DNA from: Deltaproteobacteria bacterium
Lineage (GTDB): Bacteria > Desulfobacterota > Desulfobacteria > Desulfobacterales > B30-G6
Assembly: GCA_024639645.1 (NCBI GenBank)
Contig: JAHEIB010000012.1
Location: 1-34,736, forward strand
Direction: 5' to 3'
DNA: 34,736 nucleotides
The position numbers were made by a program, and so were the translations under genes. The notes beneath the pieces are model-generated. The model saw only the letters and a program-made list of their open reading frames with translations, had not been told where the DNA came from and searched no databases. Position 1 is the first letter of the stretch, and each line of letters opens with the position of its first letter. Positions 32,737 to 34,736 of this stretch are shown here, piece by piece.

Positions 32737-34736
32737 TTACTCCACATCCACCGTTGCAAAATGATAGCGCCCCTGCATGAAATCGTCAACAAAACCTTCG
32801 ATCATGGATGCATCCTTCAGGTACATGTCCAATAACCGGGTGGCGCCCAACAAACGTCCGATCATGTCCAGGCGTTGAAGGTTTGTTTCCAGGTCCGCCC
32901 CTTTGAATTGCCCATTCACAAGATCGCTTTTAACCGTCACTTCAAAGCCCAGACGATTCAGGATGTTGTTTAGAAATTCCGCCCGCAGCATTCTTTGGGA
33001 AAGATCGGCACCCCCACCGGAAAAACGAAACAAAATGGCATTTTCAGATATGTTGCTGCCGCACAATGCATCCACGATTACAAAGTGGTAGCCGAATCTG
33101 AAGTTGAGATTCATATAATCATTGGAGATTACCGCATGACTGGAGAACATGGTTGACTTGGGGCTTGCAATACCACCGCTCATGACGATCCTGTCGTGTG
33201 CTTCCCAGTCAAAGTGGCTGAATGCGCCCCACTGTATGTCTGGATGGGTCAGCCCCGTCCACAATGCACGCATGGCCTTATTGCTGACATCGTCGATGTG
33301 AACCTCTTTTTTAGGTTTCGAATGATCCTTAAGCCCCCCTCCGACATCTAATATGTAAAATTGCATGGGTATATCCGAGGAAAGCTTTTTGGCGAAATTC
33401 AGTTTTCTCAAACGGTTGTCGGAGATGTGAAACATCTCCTGAATGGTTTTTTCATGGGCAAAGCGGATGATGTCATGCAACGATCTGCAGCGTTGAGGAA
33501 TAAACGACTTGTCATCGGGATCCACCAGCTCCAGGGGTGAAACAAATTTCATGATGTAGTGCAATTTTTGCATAAAAGGACTGTCTATGAGCAAGTCGGT
33601 TTGGGCACAAGGACTTTCCAGCATTTGAGTGACTGCTCCAGCATACACGGTCCGCTTGTCTGCGTGAACAGTAACTGCCTGGTTTTGATTGAGGCGGGTG
33701 CTGGCATTGCGGGTGTTTACTATCGTTGGAACACCAAATTCCCGGGCAACCGATGCAAAATGACCGGCAGAACTGCCGGCATCGGTGACCACGGCGCTGA
33801 GGCGGCTGATCACTTTGACGTATTGCGGTGAGGCATTTCTGGCTACCAGGACAGCTTTATCCGGAACAGTCCCAAGGGTCGATCCCTGTTCAATATTAAA
33901 AATTGTTCCTGCGGCGATCCCGGAAGCGGCCCGCTCCCCGCCTTTGAATAAAACGTCATTCTGAATGTCTTCAAAATCACAGCTCAGCTTGTCGTCGCTA
34001 ACGGTCCCGATATTCAACGGTCGGGATTGAAGAATGAAACAGTTCCCCTGAGGGTCGATGGACCATTCGATATCCTGCGGCTGTTGAAAATATTTTTCGA
34101 GTGTCATCCCCCATCTGGACAGCTTGATGGCCGAACGGTTGTTCAGGGAAAACGCTTCCCCTTGGGTTTTGTCGAGCGGTATGGATTCTGTCCGACCATC
34201 GTCGCTGTAAATCATCTGGAGAGACTTTGATGTCGACAATTTGCTTAAAACCTTGGGTGAGGTCCTTTTGGATACTGTCAGGATGTCCGCGGGTGCCTGA
34301 CCGCTCACCAGGAGTTCTCCGAGTCCCCAGATGGCGTGAATTTTCATGCTCTCAGCTTCTGGATCCTCCGTGTCGACCGTGTACAAAACGCCGCTAGTGA
34401 CAGCATCGACCATGTTCAGGACGAGTACGGCCATGGGGGTGTCAACGTCTGAAAGGCCGTAGCTGATCCGATAGTAAATGGCCTCCGGTGAATACTTGCC
34501 GGCCATGATTTTTTTATATGTTTCGCAAAGGGATTCTCTTTTAACGTTCAGGACTGTCGTGTACTGCCCGGCAAAAGATGCCCGGGAATCTTCACCAACA
34601 GCACTGCTGCGCATAGCAACCCTTGGAACGCCGATATCCTTGACAGCAATTGACTGGTGCAATTCGTCCATGCCTGCTTGGATCTCCGGCGGTATTGTTG
34701 CGGCCATAATCAGATCCTCTATTTCCTTTGACAGAC
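32737..34736 (-). CDS. PEP-synthase/PPDK-like phosphotransfer protein with an unusual C-terminal domain, 5' end cut by the window
   Basis: At least 665 residues. The frame stays open to the window edge with no stop before the ATG at 34707, and the ATP-grasp domain normally has about 80 more residues upstream, so I treat it as truncated. Visible in order: the nucleotide-binding half (AMRSSAVGEDSRASFAGQYT, then DIEWSIDPQGNCFILQSRPL at about 212-231 counted from the ATG at 34707), and a swivelling phosphohistidine domain with His316 in TDAGSSAGHFASVAREFG. After about residue 370 come some 286 residues that do not show the PEP-binding TIM-barrel motifs of PpsA or PPDK. ATP-driven histidine phosphorylation is plausible; the acceptor is unknown. 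It is co-oriented with the phosphatase gene. Confidence 0.85.
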   Translation of the reverse strand, partial: LSKEIEDLIMAATIPPEIQAGMDELHQSIAVKDIGVPRVAMRSSAVGEDSRASFAGQYTTVLNVKRESLCETYKKIMAGKYSPEAIYYRISYGLSDVDTPMAVLVLNMVDAVTSGVLYTVDTEDPEAESMKIHAIWGLGELLVSGQAPADILTVSKRTSPKVLSKLSTSKSLQMIYSDDGRTESIPLDKTQGEAFSLNNRSAIKLSRWGMTLEKYFQQPQDIEWSIDPQGNCFILQSRPLNIGTVSDDKLSCDFEDIQNDVLFKGGERAASGIAAGTIFNIEQGSTLGTVPDKAVLVARNASPQYVKVISRLSAVVTDAGSSAGHFASVAREFGVPTIVNTRNASTRLNQNQAVTVHADKRTVYAGAVTQMLESPCAQTDLLIDSPFMQKLHYIMKFVSPLELVDPDDKSFIPQRCRSLHDIIRFAHEKTIQEMFHISDNRLRKLNFAKKLSSDIPMQFYILDVGGGLKDHSKPKKEVHIDDVSNKAMRALWTGLTHPDIQWGAFSHFDWEAHDRIVMSGGIASPKSTMFSSHAVISNDYMNLNFRFGYHFVIVDALCGSNISENAILFRFSGGGADLSQRMLRAEFLNNILNRLGFEVTVKSDLVNGQFKGADLETNLQRLDMIGRLLGATRLLDMYLKDASMIEGFVDDFMQGRYHFATVDVE

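Noticed and set aside
1-34736. CRISPR arrays, tRNA or rRNA genes, transposases, phage genes
   Set aside because: No regularly spaced direct repeats, cloverleaf-like sequences, rRNA signatures or recombinase motifs were seen.

Overview
The window reads as chromosome of a sulfate-reducing deltaproteobacterium (Desulfobacterota, probably order Desulfobacterales). I infer this from a moderate GC content, a cytoplasmic Fe-S/molybdenum redox operon with a GltD-like flavoprotein, two TauE/SafE-type exporters, sigma-54 control, and short palindromic repeats between genes. No rRNA, tRNA, CRISPR array, transposase or phage gene is visible.

Layout. (1) 1-3650: the 3' end of a nucleotide-sugar epimerase gene, a repeat-rich intergenic stretch, an exported rhodanese, an RNase Z-like metallo-hydrolase and a small hypothetical gene on the minus strand. 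(2) 3712-17560, plus strand: a type II secretion operon in the order gspF-G-H-I-J-K-L-M-N-C-D-E, followed by an exported TPR protein. A good sigma-70-type promoter and a leader with a direct repeat and hairpin precede gspF. No prepilin peptidase (gspO) is present. (3) 24048-17566, minus strand: a Mo/W-bisPGD oxidoreductase of PsrA/PhsA type without a Tat signal, a four-cluster ferredoxin, a NuoG/HoxU-like [2Fe-2S]/[4Fe-4S] subunit, a GltD-like FAD/NAD(P) subunit with ferredoxin clusters, and two small genes. Together they look like a soluble NAD(P)H-linked reductase whose substrate cannot be read from sequence. (4) 24532-32200, plus strand: a 4-TM protein, a long TauE/SafE protein with a periplasmic domain, a terminator, then an EMC3/DUF106-like membrane protein, a second TauE/SafE protein, a small membrane protein, a histidine kinase and an NtrC-type sigma-54 response regulator. 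(5) 32210-34736, minus strand: a dual-specificity-type phosphatase and a truncated PEP-synthase-like protein whose C-terminal third is not the usual PEP-binding barrel.

The most coherent unexpected signal is regulatory. The divergent region between the redox operon and the TauE operon carries two outward-facing sigma-54 promoter matches (GG-N10-GC in both), and the same neighbourhood encodes a kinase and a sigma-54 activator. I propose that blocks 3 and 4 form one signal-controlled system, perhaps for an oxidised sulfur anion. The sulfur link rests only on family membership. A second layer is a family of long imperfect palindromes with terminal inverted repeats (396-649, 10701-10851 and a partial relative at 24567-24645), plus other palindromes near gene boundaries.
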